From: Amycolatopsis vastitatis
GTDB taxonomy: Bacteria > Actinomycetota > Actinomycetes > Mycobacteriales > Pseudonocardiaceae
Direction: 5' to 3'
Length of the DNA: 64,000 nucleotides
NCBI RefSeq assembly: GCF_002234595.1
Contig: NZ_NMUL01000033.1
Coordinates: forward strand, 1-64,000
Below, in pieces: positions 15,772-23,569 of this stretch. How positions within the stretch are numbered: the first letter of the stretch is position 1; each line of letters begins with the position of its first letter. The position numbers and the translations under genes were made by a program. Below the pieces are notes generated by a model, which worked only from the letters and a program-made list of their open reading frames with translations, had not been told where the DNA came from and searched no databases.

Positions 15772-16905
15772 ATGTCCGACGGCCCGCCCACGATGGGTGT
15801 CGAAGAGGAGTTCCTCCTCGTGAACCCGCGCACGGGACACGCGTCGCCGTGCGCGGAGCCGGTGCTGGCGCGCTACCGCCACCACGGGCCGCTCCCCCAC
15901 GGCGCCAAGGTCCACCGTGAACTGCGGCTCACCCAGATCGAGGCCGCCAGCGGCGTCTGCACGACCGCCGACGAGCTCCGGCACCAGCTGACGGCGGCCC
16001 GCCGCGTGCTGGCCGGGGCCGCCGCGGCCGAGGACTGCGCGCTCCTGGCCACCGGCACGCCGGTCGGGCCAGGACCGGCCGCCACGCCGTCCGAGGGCAC
16101 GGGCCGCTACGCCGAAATCGACGCGGCCTACGGCGCGATGGTCGCCGACTACGACGCCTGCGGCTGTCACGTCCACGTCGGGGTCGATGATCCCGACACC
16201 GCGGTCGCCGTCGTCAACCACCTGGGACGCCGGCTGCCGACGCTGCTCGCGCTGTCGGCCAACGCGCCGTTCGACCACGGGCGCGACACCGGCTACCACA
16301 GCTGGCGGATGGTCCTGCAGTCCCGGTTCCCCGGCTCCGGCGTCGCGCCGTACCTGCGGGGGCACGCCGAATACCGCCGGGCGGTCGAGACGCTGGTCGG
16401 CTGCGGCGCGCTCGTGGACCCGGACCAGACGTTCTGGCTGGCCCGTCCGTCCGGCCGGTTCCCGACGGTCGAGTTCCGGATCGCCGACACCGCGCTGACC
16501 GTCGACCACGCCGTGCTGCAGGCCCTGCTCAGCCGGGCGCTGGTCCGGCGGGCGCTGGCCGACCTCGACCGCGGCCGGGAAGCGGCGCCGCTGTCCCCGC
16601 AGGTCGCCGCGGCGGCGGTGTGGACCGCGGCGCGCCACGGACTCACCGGGCAGCTCGTCGACGCCGGCGAGGAGACCCGGCGCCCCGCGTGGTCGCTGGT
16701 CGGCGAACTCCTCGCGCACGTGCGGGAACCCCTGGAGGAAAGCGGTGACCTCGAGGAGGTCGAGACCCTGCTGGCGGCGCTGCGCACCGACGGCACCGGG
16801 TCCGTGCAGCAGCGTGCGGTAGCCGGGCGCGGGACGGCGGCCGCGGTGCGGTGGCTCACCGCGCGAACCGTGCCGGCGGGGCATGGAACGCTCCTCACGG
16901 GGTAG
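15772..16905 (+). CDS. YbdK-type carboxylate-amine ligase, paralogue 2
   Basis: 377 aa, same family as the ligase 1.7 kb upstream (MGVEEEFLLVNP at residues 8-19, ACGCHVHVGVDDPD, TVEFRIADTAL), but diverged over most of its length. The pair is an old duplication flanking the STAS gene. ATG 15772 follows GGAAGGAG. Its TAG stop is the TAG of the next gene's -10 element. Substrates unknown; it likely makes a gamma-glutamyl-type amide. Confidence 0.88.
   Translation: MSDGPPTMGVEEEFLLVNPRTGHASPCAEPVLARYRHHGPLPHGAKVHRELRLTQIEAASGVCTTADELRHQLTAARRVLAGAAAAEDCALLATGTPVGPGPAATPSEGTGRYAEIDAAYGAMVADYDACGCHVHVGVDDPDTAVAVVNHLGRRLPTLLALSANAPFDHGRDTGYHSWRMVLQSRFPGSGVAPYLRGHAEYRRAVETLVGCGALVDPDQTFWLARPSGRFPTVEFRIADTALTVDHAVLQALLSRALVRRALADLDRGREAAPLSPQVAAAAVWTAARHGLTGQLVDAGEETRRPAWSLVGELLAHVREPLEESGDLEEVETLLAALRTDGTGSVQQRAVAGRGTAAAVRWLTARTVPAGHGTLLTG
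16881..16905 (+). promoter_or_regulatory. sigB/sigF-type promoter of the diiron-oxidase gene
   Basis: GCAT (16881-16884), 15-nt spacer, GGGTAG (16900-16905), 9 nt to ATG 16915. It lies fully inside the 3' end of the second YbdK gene. Confidence 0.55.
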
Positions 16906-16914
16906 CCAGGCGCC

Positions 16915-17931
16915 ATGACGACCTCCACCACCCCCGGAGCGGCTCCCTTTGCGGCAGTTTTGCCTGCCGCCCGCGGCCCGCTGTCGGTGTCCGTGCTGGG
17001 CACGCTCCTGCGCGAGCACTCGCGGGCGGACCTGGGTTTCGACGGCCTGGCGGACGCCGACCCGCTCGGCGACGACCTCCAGCTGGCCCTGCACCTGTGC
17101 TACGAACTGCACTACCAGGGCCTCCCCGGCGTGTCCCCCGACTGGGAATGGGACCCGGAGCTGCTGCGCCTGCGCGGCGCGCTGGAGGCGCGGTTCCTCG
17201 CCGCGCTCCGCGAAAACGTGGCGGGCGGCGAAGACGTGGCGGGCGAACTCGACGCCCTGCTGGTCGAGCCGATCGACGCCGAAGGCGTTTCGCACTTCCT
17301 GCGCGACCACGGCGACTGGAAGCAGGTGCGGGAGTACTTCGCGCACCGCTCGGTCTACCACCACAAGGAAGCCGACCCGCACGCGTGGGTGATCCCCCGG
17401 CTGCGCGGCCGCGCCAAGGCCGCGCTGGTCGCGGTGGAGTTCGACGAGTTCGGCGGCGGCCGCGCGGAGTTCGTGCACGCGCGCCTGTACGCCGACCTGC
17501 TGCGCGCGGCGGGGCTGCCGGACGGCTACCTGGAGCTGATCGACCACGTCCCCGGCTCGATGCTGGCCGTGGTCAACATGATGTCGCTGTTCGGCCTGCA
17601 CCGGTCGCTGCGGGGCGCGCTGTGCGGCCACTTCGCGGCGGCGGAGATCACGACCGCGCCGTCCGCGCAGCGGATGGACCAGGCCCTGCGGCGCCTGGGC
17701 GCCCCGGAGGCGTGCCGGTTCTTCTACACCGAGCACATCGAGGCCGACGCGGTCCACGAACAGGTGATGCGCCACGACGTGCTCGGCGACCTGCTCGAGC
17801 AGGAGCCCGAACTGGCCGCCGACGTCGTCTTCGGCATCCAGGCGACGGAGTTCCTGGAAGGCCGGTTCGGCACGCAGCTGCTGGCCGGCTGGAAGGCCGG
17901 ACGCTCCTCGCTGCTCCGGCCCCTCGGCTGA
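16915..17931 (+). CDS. Iron-containing redox enzyme (haem-oxygenase-like diiron oxidase family)
   Basis: 338-aa all-helical protein of the family annotated as iron-containing redox enzyme (HDO fold). Likely metal ligands lie in the TEHIEADAVHEQ segment (about residues 270-282) and in an earlier His/Glu-rich helix (YHHKEADPHAW). HDO enzymes cleave or oxidise amino acids and fatty acids; the substrate here is not predictable. Nine bases separate the -10 element from the ATG. It converges on the CDGSH gene 10 bases away. Confidence 0.82.
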   Translation: MTTSTTPGAAPFAAVLPAARGPLSVSVLGTLLREHSRADLGFDGLADADPLGDDLQLALHLCYELHYQGLPGVSPDWEWDPELLRLRGALEARFLAALRENVAGGEDVAGELDALLVEPIDAEGVSHFLRDHGDWKQVREYFAHRSVYHHKEADPHAWVIPRLRGRAKAALVAVEFDEFGGGRAEFVHARLYADLLRAAGLPDGYLELIDHVPGSMLAVVNMMSLFGLHRSLRGALCGHFAAAEITTAPSAQRMDQALRRLGAPEACRFFYTEHIEADAVHEQVMRHDVLGDLLEQEPELAADVVFGIQATEFLEGRFGTQLLAGWKAGRSSLLRPLG

Positions 17932-17941
17932 CCGTCCCGGC

Positions 17942-18151
17942 TCAGTCGTCCTGGGTGCGCACCCGTTTGCGGTGGCTGGTGTCGCAGAAGGGAAACCGCT
18001 TGCTGCGACGGCACGCGCACACCGCGACGAGGAACCGGTCGGACTTCACGACTTCGCCGTCCGGCGTGCACAGCTCGACCGGTCCTTCCACGAGGACCGG
18101 CCCGCCAGGCACGACCGTCACGCGGCGGGGACGGCGCTCATCGGTCGGCAC
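17942..18151 (-). CDS. CDGSH iron-sulfur domain protein
   Basis: 69 aa with the CDGSH signature CACRRSKRFPFCDTSH: three Cys and one His that hold a [2Fe-2S] cluster of the mitoNEET type. It probably acts in redox sensing or cluster transfer. The GTG start at 18151 overlaps the end of the upstream methyltransferase gene by 14 bases, so it is the second gene of a stress-promoted operon. Confidence 0.92.
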   Translation of the reverse strand: MPTDERRPRRVTVVPGGPVLVEGPVELCTPDGEVVKSDRFLVAVCACRRSKRFPFCDTSHRKRVRTQDD

Positions 18152-18842
18152 GCAGCACCACCAGCTCCTCCATCCGCTGGCCGGGTTCGATCAGCCCACC
18201 CGCTTCGAGGAACTCCGTCCGTCCGGACAGGACCGGGCCGAACGGGATCCGGGCCGTACGAGCCACCGACGTCCGGAGCCCTTGCGCGGCCAAGAGCTGC
18301 CGCGACTTGTCCACATCGGACATCACCGACTGCACGAGCAGCAACGTCCCGCCCGCCCGCAGGAGCGTGCCGGCGGCCGAGCACAGCGGGTCCAGGACCG
18401 CACGACCGTCCGGGCCGGCGTCCCAGCCCCGGGTGGACCGGACCGTCGGCGCCGGAGACGGCACGTACGGCGGGTTGGCGACCACGACGTCGTACGGGCC
18501 TTCCCGCAGTGCTCTGGCGAGGCCGCCCCGGCACGGGCGCACCGCGAGCTGGTGGACGAACGCGTTGAGCCGCGCCGAAACCAGCGCCCGGCGCGAAAGG
18601 TCCACCGCCAGCACGGTCCGTGCGCCGCGGCGGGCCAGGGTGAGCGCCTGCGCGCCGGTGCCGGTGCACAGGTCCAGGGCCCGCGCGCCGGCCGGGATGG
18701 TCAGGTCGTCGATCGCCGAGGCCAGCAGGGCGGTGTCCTCCTGGGGACGGTAGACGCCGGGCAACCGCAGCAGCCGCGGGACGGACGGCACGGGCCGGGC
18801 GGCCAAGGGGCCCGGGCGGACGGGTTCCGCCGACGTGGTCAT
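18138..18842 (-). CDS. HemK/PrmC-like class I methyltransferase
   Basis: 234 aa. SAM-binding motif I LDLCTGTGAQALTLARRG (about residues 56-73) and the glutamine/amino-methylating NPPYVPS motif are present. It lacks the N-terminal substrate domain of true PrmC, like the HemK2/Mtq2 short form, so it may methylate a protein Gln or a small molecule. It leads the operon with the CDGSH gene, under a perfect GTTT-N15-GGGTAG promoter about 67 nt upstream. Confidence 0.85.
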   Translation of the reverse strand: MTTSAEPVRPGPLAARPVPSVPRLLRLPGVYRPQEDTALLASAIDDLTIPAGARALDLCTGTGAQALTLARRGARTVLAVDLSRRALVSARLNAFVHQLAVRPCRGGLARALREGPYDVVVANPPYVPSPAPTVRSTRGWDAGPDGRAVLDPLCSAAGTLLRAGGTLLLVQSVMSDVDKSRQLLAAQGLRTSVARTARIPFGPVLSGRTEFLEAGGLIEPGQRMEELVVLRADR

Positions 18843-18909
18843 CTCGGTCTCCTCACCTCGCCGCGGTCCCCGGCGCGATCGCCGGTGGGACAACCGCGTC
18901 GGTCCCCGG

Positions 18910-18934
18910 CTACCCGACGGTGATCGCGGCAAAC
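18910..18934 (-). promoter_or_regulatory. sigB/sigF-type promoter of the methyltransferase-CDGSH operon
   Basis: GTTT (18934-18931), 15-nt spacer, GGGTAG (18915-18910). Confidence 0.7.
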
Positions 18935-18939
18935 GCCGC

Positions 18940-18964
18940 GGTTCAACCGGTCGTGGCGGGGTAT
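18940..18964 (+). promoter_or_regulatory. sigB/sigF-type promoter of the small acidic protein gene
   Basis: GGTT (18940-18943), 15-nt spacer, GGGTAT (18959-18964); divergent from the methyltransferase promoter. Confidence 0.6.
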
Positions 18965-18999
18965 CCGGTCCGGAAAGGACCGGCGAAGGAGGCCCCGAA

Positions 19000-19164
19000 G
19001 TGACGTCCGAGGACCGCACACAGCACCCGACCGAGCCCGCCGAGGGCGCCCGCGGCGACGACCCGCACGGCGACACGCCGGAGGCCCAGCGGGAGACCCT
19101 GCGCGGCGAGCAGGGCACGTCGGGCGGCGACGAGCACGACGACAGCGACCCGCAGTCGGGCTGA
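19000..19164 (+). CDS. Small acidic, disordered protein of unknown function
   Basis: 54 aa, rich in Asp, Glu, Gly and Thr, with no hydrophobic core, so probably unfolded in solution. GTG 19000 is 9 nt after AAGGAGG-like bases and 36 nt after a stress-type -10; a strong hairpin ends the unit. It resembles in character the other stress-promoted small acidic genes at 44.2, 44.5 and 47.6 kb. No family recognised. Confidence 0.7.
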   Translation: MTSEDRTQHPTEPAEGARGDDPHGDTPEAQRETLRGEQGTSGGDEHDDSDPQSG

Positions 19165-19174
19165 GCCCGAGACG

Positions 19175-19218
19175 AGAACGGGGGTGGCGTTCGGATGTCC
19201 GAACGCCACCCCCGTTCT
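19175..19218. terminator. Bidirectional terminator hairpin
   Basis: 21-bp perfect arms (AGAACGGGGGTGGCG...) with almost no loop, between the small acidic gene and the converging ATP-grasp gene. Confidence 0.8.
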
Positions 19219-19219
19219 C

Positions 19220-20494
19220 CTATGCCTCGTCGAACTCGAACGGCAGCGCGTCGACGCACGCCTGGTACTTCCGCACCATTTCGTCTTCCGTGTGCCCCGC
19301 GACGAACAGGTGGGCCAGCTCGAAGCTGTAGCTGTCCTGCTCCGGCAGGTCCGAAAGCCGTTGTCCCGCTTCGGGGATGATCTCGATCTGGGTGCCTTCG
19401 ACGCGCTCCTGGATCGCCGCGATCTCGGCGGCCGTCGGCACCCGCGTCACGACGCCGTCTTCGAAGCGGCGCAGGTACCACTTCCCGGCGATCTGGTACT
19501 TCCCCTCGCGGGGACGGCGCCCGGGGTCCTGGCCGAGGCCGAGGCGCACCATGATCTCGTGGTTGGCGACCCCGTCGACGAACTCGAAGAGCTCGGCGTG
19601 CGACTGCGAATGCCGCGGGTTGATCTCCAGCAGGCACACCTGGCCGGACTCGGGGTCGCAGAAGAACTCGATGCTGAAGGTGCCGTTGTCGAAGCCGATC
19701 TGCTTCATCACCCGCCCGGCGACGTCACGCATCCGCTGCACCACCTCCTCGCCCAGCTGCGACGGGTACTGGTGGCGCAGGAACGACGAGCTGTCCGGGT
19801 AGTTGATCGAGTCGAGCGCGCCGTAGACGACGACCTCGCCCCGGTAGACGTACCCCTCCACGGCGGCCTGGACGCCGTGCAGCGCCGCTTCGGCCAGGCA
19901 CGCGGCGCCGCCGACGCGGGCGATCTCCGGCGGCAGGTCGACCTGTTCGAGCACGGACCCGAACGGCTCCCCCACGCGGCCGACACCGGCCCGGATCTCG
20001 GCGACGGCGTCGGCGAACTCACGCTCGTTCCCGGCCTTGAAGGCGAGTTCCGAGGAGAACGACTTGACCGGCTTGAGCCACATCGGGTAGCCGACGCCCT
20101 CGGGCGGGGCGGGCCGCTCGGCGTCGAGGTCGACGATGCCGAAGTCCGGGAGCTCGTCGATCACCTTTCTCTGTTCGAGCCTGCTCCAGTACTTGTGCTC
20201 GCACTTCAGCACCGCCTCCAGCGACACGCTGGGCAGGCCGTAGCGGGCGCACAGGATGGGGACCAGCGACGCCGCCGGGAAGTCCCAGTAGCTGACGATC
20301 GCGCCGACGTCGCCGTCGAACGCGTCGAGCTGGTGCTGAGCGGTCTTCAGGAGGGCTTCGAAGTCGATTTCGCCGTGCTGCAGCTCTTCGGGGGTCAGCA
20401 GGCCGTGGAACGAGTAGCTCCCCGACCAGGGCAGGCGATCCAGGACCCGCTGGTTCTCCTCGTCCAGGCCGATCACGAAGATGTTGGTACTCAT
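19220..20494 (-). CDS. ATP-grasp family ligase
   Basis: 424 aa. An N-terminal domain (about 1-110) precedes the ATP-grasp fold, with metal-binding LLEINPRHSQSH near residue 295. Such enzymes join a carboxylate to an amine or thiol through an acyl phosphate. The C terminus has an extra 80-residue domain. ATG 20494 is 9 nt after GGGTAG, so leaderless expression is likely. Divergent from the FAD-Rieske gene. Substrate unknown. Confidence 0.84.
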   Translation of the reverse strand: MSTNIFVIGLDEENQRVLDRLPWSGSYSFHGLLTPEELQHGEIDFEALLKTAQHQLDAFDGDVGAIVSYWDFPAASLVPILCARYGLPSVSLEAVLKCEHKYWSRLEQRKVIDELPDFGIVDLDAERPAPPEGVGYPMWLKPVKSFSSELAFKAGNEREFADAVAEIRAGVGRVGEPFGSVLEQVDLPPEIARVGGAACLAEAALHGVQAAVEGYVYRGEVVVYGALDSINYPDSSSFLRHQYPSQLGEEVVQRMRDVAGRVMKQIGFDNGTFSIEFFCDPESGQVCLLEINPRHSQSHAELFEFVDGVANHEIMVRLGLGQDPGRRPREGKYQIAGKWYLRRFEDGVVTRVPTAAEIAAIQERVEGTQIEIIPEAGQRLSDLPEQDSYSFELAHLFVAGHTEDEMVRKYQACVDALPFEFDEA

Positions 20495-20503
20495 GCACAA
20501 GGG

Positions 20504-20530
20504 CTACCCGACCCGCCGAACGGCCGAAAC
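20504..20530 (-). promoter_or_regulatory. sigB/sigF-type promoter of the ATP-grasp gene
   Basis: GTTT (20530-20527), 17-nt spacer, GGGTAG (20509-20504), 9 nt to ATG 20494. Confidence 0.62.
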
Positions 20531-20544
20531 GGGCCGGATGGCCC

Positions 20545-20569
20545 GTTTGATCGGCCCCTCAGCGGGCAT
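20545..20569 (+). promoter_or_regulatory. Variant sigB/sigF-type promoter of the FAD-Rieske gene
   Basis: GTTT (20545-20548), 15-nt spacer, GGGCAT (one base from GGGTAT), 8 nt to ATG 20578. Confidence 0.52.
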
Positions 20570-20577
20570 CCGCAGGC

Positions 20578-22080
20578 ATGACAGCCCTGCCCGAACCGCT
20601 TTCGCTGTGGGTCGACACCGCTCCCGCCCCGGATCGCACCGGCGTGCCGGTGCCCGGGTCCGCCGACGTCGCGGTGCTCGGCGCGGGCATCGCCGGGCTC
20701 ACCACCGCGCTGTTGCTCGCCCGCGGCGGCCGGTCGGTCGTCGTGCTGGAGGCCGAACGGGTCGCCGCCGGGGTGTCCGGCCACACCAGCGCCAAGGTCA
20801 GCGCCCAGCACGGGGTGAAGTACGCGGACCTGACGTCCCGGCACGGCGCTCCAGCCGCGAAGATCTACGCCGGGACCCAGGCCGCGGCGGCCGAGTGGAT
20901 CGCCGGCACGGCGGCCGAACTGGGGATCGACTGCGGGTTCACCCGCGCCGACAGCTACGTCTACACCACGCGCGAAAAAACCGTGGACTCCCTCAAGCGG
21001 GAGGCCGACGCCGCCGCCGCGGCGGGCCTGCCGGCGTCGTTCACCGACGACGTCTCGCTAGACGTGCCCGCGCTCGGGGCGGTGCGGACCACCGGGCAGG
21101 CGCACTTCCACCCGCGCCGGTGGCTGCTCGGCCTGGCCGCCGAGATCGAGCGGGCGGGCGGCACCATCGTCGAACACGCCCGCGCGACCGCGGTGAACGG
21201 CCGGACCGTCCGCACCTCGCGGGGCGACGTGGTGGCGGGCGACGTCGTCGTCGCGACCCACTACCCGGTGCTCGACCGCGGCCTGTACTTCGCCCGGCTC
21301 GACCCGGTGCGCGATCTCGTCGTCGCGGGCCCGGCCGCCGGGAACACCCCACCGGAAGGCATGTTCCTCGACGCCGACACGCACCATTCCGTGCGCGGGT
21401 ACACCGAGCGGGGCACGCCGATGGTGATCGCCGGCGGCGAGCACTACCGCGTCGGCGCGCACGTCAACGTCGAACGCCGGTACCGGCGGCTCGCGGACTG
21501 GGCGGACGAGCACGCGGGCCTGCACCGGGTCACCCACCGGTGGTCGGCGCACGACATGTCCACTGTGGACAAGCTGCCGTACGTCGGCCGGTACCTGCCG
21601 GGCACGAAGGACCTGTGGGTGGCCACCGGGTTCGGCCAGTGGGGCATGACCGGCGGCACCGCGGCCGGTCACGTCCTCGCGTCGCGGATCCTCGGCGAGC
21701 CGCACCCGGCCGCGGACCTGTTCGACCCCAACCGCTTCGACCCGCGGTCGGTCCTCGAGGTGGCCCACGACAACCTGACCGTCGCGAAGTACCTGGTCGG
21801 CGACCACGTCGCGGCGCTGTGGCGGTCGGAGAAGCTCGACGACCTCCAGCCCGGCGAAGCCGAGGTCGTGCGCGTCGGCGGCGAACTCGTCGCCGCCCAC
21901 CGCGACGACACCGGGCAGCTGCACACCGTCGGCGCGCACTGCACCCACCTCGGCTGCCTGGTTTCCTTCAACGACGCGGAAAAGACGTGGGACTGCCCGT
22001 GTCACGGCTCCCGGTTCGGCGTGGACGGCGAAGTGGTGCAAGGGCCCGCGGTCCGGCCGCTGCGCCGTGGCCCGCACTGA
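20578..22080 (+). CDS. FAD-dependent oxidoreductase with C-terminal Rieske [2Fe-2S] domain
   Basis: 500 aa. A DAO-type FAD domain opens with VAVLGAGIAGLTTALLLARGG (GAGIAG at 35-40). The last 60 residues form a Rieske domain, with ligands in CTHLGC and CPCHGSRF. Proteins of this layout are related to glycine/D-amino-acid oxidases, with the cluster as extra electron path. In-frame STVD at 21559 is written with the palindrome TCCACTGTGGAC. Start is 8 nt after the -10. Substrate and electron acceptor unknown. Confidence 0.9.
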   Translation: MTALPEPLSLWVDTAPAPDRTGVPVPGSADVAVLGAGIAGLTTALLLARGGRSVVVLEAERVAAGVSGHTSAKVSAQHGVKYADLTSRHGAPAAKIYAGTQAAAAEWIAGTAAELGIDCGFTRADSYVYTTREKTVDSLKREADAAAAAGLPASFTDDVSLDVPALGAVRTTGQAHFHPRRWLLGLAAEIERAGGTIVEHARATAVNGRTVRTSRGDVVAGDVVVATHYPVLDRGLYFARLDPVRDLVVAGPAAGNTPPEGMFLDADTHHSVRGYTERGTPMVIAGGEHYRVGAHVNVERRYRRLADWADEHAGLHRVTHRWSAHDMSTVDKLPYVGRYLPGTKDLWVATGFGQWGMTGGTAAGHVLASRILGEPHPAADLFDPNRFDPRSVLEVAHDNLTVAKYLVGDHVAALWRSEKLDDLQPGEAEVVRVGGELVAAHRDDTGQLHTVGAHCTHLGCLVSFNDAEKTWDCPCHGSRFGVDGEVVQGPAVRPLRRGPH

Positions 22081-22105
22081 CGGCAATGACCGGCCGGCCG
22101 GCCGG

Positions 22106-22152
22106 CCGGAGGGGACGTTCCTCCCCTCTGCAGCGAAGAACGTCCCCTCCGG
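22106..22152. terminator. Inverted repeat between converging genes
   Basis: 15-bp arms (CCGGAGGGGACGTTC and its complement) around a 17-nt loop, between the FAD-Rieske gene and DUF1360. Different in sequence from the elements at 10.4 and 13.2 kb. Confidence 0.7.
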
Positions 22153-22162
22153 GCCCGGGCGG

Positions 22163-22687
22163 CTAACCGGACGCGAGCTTCTTGCCCGCGTCGTAGAGCA
22201 GGTGCAGGGCGTCCGCCACGCCCACGGCGGTCAGCACGGTGGCCGCCAGGCGGGCCGGCCGCGGCGCGATCACCAGGCCCGCGGCGAGCCCGGTGCCGAT
22301 CCAGACGTTCAGGCAGAACGGGCACGAGAGAAGCTCGCCCACCGCGTGTTCGACGTGTCCCTTCCCCGGAACGGACTCGTTCAGCTCGTCGTCGCCCGCC
22401 GGTTCTTCGTACCGGGTGAACGGCGCGCGCACCGGGCTGGTGACCGCGTCCTTGGCCAGGAGCCGGCTGGCCTTGAACGTCGCCGCGCCGAGCAGCACCG
22501 TGTCGCCGACGCCGAACCGGCGAGGCAGCCGGGCCCCGACGGCGCGGCCCAGCACGGTCAGCCCGCCGACGAAGGCGCAGTACACCCCCATCACCCCGAC
22601 GTAGCCGGCCAGCGGGCGATCGGCCTCGCCGGCGTAGCCGCGCTGAACCTGCTTCGCCTTCTCGGTGATTTCCTTGACCACGCTCAT
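22163..22687 (-). CDS. DUF1360 membrane protein
   Basis: 174 aa with about four hydrophobic segments and the family signature LLSCPFCLNVWIGTG (Cys-x2-Cys). Found in spore and stress clusters; biochemical role unknown. ATG 22687 overlaps the SDR stop (ATGA), making a two-gene stress-promoted operon. Confidence 0.86.
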   Translation of the reverse strand: MSVVKEITEKAKQVQRGYAGEADRPLAGYVGVMGVYCAFVGGLTVLGRAVGARLPRRFGVGDTVLLGAATFKASRLLAKDAVTSPVRAPFTRYEEPAGDDELNESVPGKGHVEHAVGELLSCPFCLNVWIGTGLAAGLVIAPRPARLAATVLTAVGVADALHLLYDAGKKLASG

Positions 22688-23478
22688 GCGTCCGCCGTTC
22701 CGGGCTTCATCATCTTGCCCTGCTGTTTCGCCTTCGCCTCGTCCGGCAGGACGCGGGAGGCGGCCGATTGGAGCTTGTTCTTCGCCGCACCGGGAACGAT
22801 CTTGTCCTTCCCGGCCATCAAGGCTTCGTAGCCGGCTTCGGCGATCTCGGCCGGGGAGTCCTTGTCGCCGGCGGCGAGCTTGGTGTCCGTCATGTCGGCG
22901 CGGTCGAAGAACTCGGTGTCGACCGGGCCGGGCAGCATCGCGGTCACGGTGACGCCCTTGTCCTTCACCTCGGCGCGCAGGCCCTCGGAGAACGACGTCA
23001 GGAACGCCTTCGAGGCGGCGTAGACCGCCTGGTACGGCGCGGGCGAAGTGCCCGCGATCGACGAGGTGAACAGCACCCGGCCGTGGCCGCGGCCGACCAT
23101 GCCCGGCACGACCCGCTTGGTGAGGTGCACGGCCGAGCGCACGTTCAGGTCGACGACCGTCAGCTGGTCCTCCAGCCGCGTGTCGCCGGCGAACTCGCCG
23201 TTGATCCCGACGCCGGCGTTGACCGCCAGTGCTTCCACCGGGCGGTCCGCGAGGTGCCGGACCAGCGCTTCGACGCCGTGCGGGGCGGCGAGGTCGGTCC
23301 GGACCGCCTCGACCCGCGCCCCCCACGCGCGGACCTCGTCCGCCGCCGCGGTCAGCTCGGCGTCCTCGGCCGCGAGTACGAGGTCGAAGTCGTGCCGGGC
23401 GAACTGCTTCGCCAGCTCGAGCCCGATCCCGCTGGACGCGCCGGTGACTACGGCCAGCGGCTTGGTTGCGGTGGTCAT
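22684..23478 (-). CDS. Short-chain dehydrogenase/reductase
   Basis: 264 aa, classical SDR: TGASSGIG at 12-19, NAG motif (AVNAGVG), catalytic Ser in SSIAG and Tyr-x3-Lys in YAASK. The C-terminal tail is Lys-rich. NAD(P)-dependent oxidoreductase with unknown substrate. ATG 23478 has a good GGAAGGAG site and a stress-type -10 about 30 nt upstream, so this transcript is not leaderless. Confidence 0.92.
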   Translation of the reverse strand: MTTATKPLAVVTGASSGIGLELAKQFARHDFDLVLAAEDAELTAAADEVRAWGARVEAVRTDLAAPHGVEALVRHLADRPVEALAVNAGVGINGEFAGDTRLEDQLTVVDLNVRSAVHLTKRVVPGMVGRGHGRVLFTSSIAGTSPAPYQAVYAASKAFLTSFSEGLRAEVKDKGVTVTAMLPGPVDTEFFDRADMTDTKLAAGDKDSPAEIAEAGYEALMAGKDKIVPGAAKNKLQSAASRVLPDEAKAKQQGKMMKPGTADA

Positions 23479-23507
23479 GCGTACTCCTTCCGTGCTTTGG
23501 TGGCTGG

Positions 23508-23532
23508 CTACCCGCCGCGGAAGGGGGCAATC
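23508..23532 (-). promoter_or_regulatory. sigB/sigF-type promoter of the SDR-DUF1360 operon
   Basis: GATT (23532-23529), 15-nt spacer, GGGTAG (23513-23508). Confidence 0.55.
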
Positions 23533-23535
23533 ATG

Positions 23536-23560
23536 GTTTCCCGGTACGCCGGGCGGGTAT
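23536..23560 (+). promoter_or_regulatory. sigB/sigF-type promoter of the topoisomerase IB gene
   Basis: GTTT (23536-23539), 15-nt spacer, GGGTAT (23555-23560), 9 nt to GTG 23570. Perfect consensus match. Confidence 0.75.
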
Positions 23561-23569
23561 TTCGCGGCG

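Noticed and set aside
15204..15833. Long form of the STAS protein starting near 15833
   Set aside because: The extension would cross two promoters and the start of the second YbdK gene; the ATG at 15599, 9 nt after a -10, is better.
17942..18151. CDGSH reading frame as a shadow of the methyltransferase region
   Set aside because: The rejection itself was dropped: the complete CDGSH signature and only 14 bases of overlap show a real gene.
18308..18316. TTGTCCACA, a DnaA-box match
   Set aside because: Single copy inside a coding gene with no cluster or origin genes; expected by chance.
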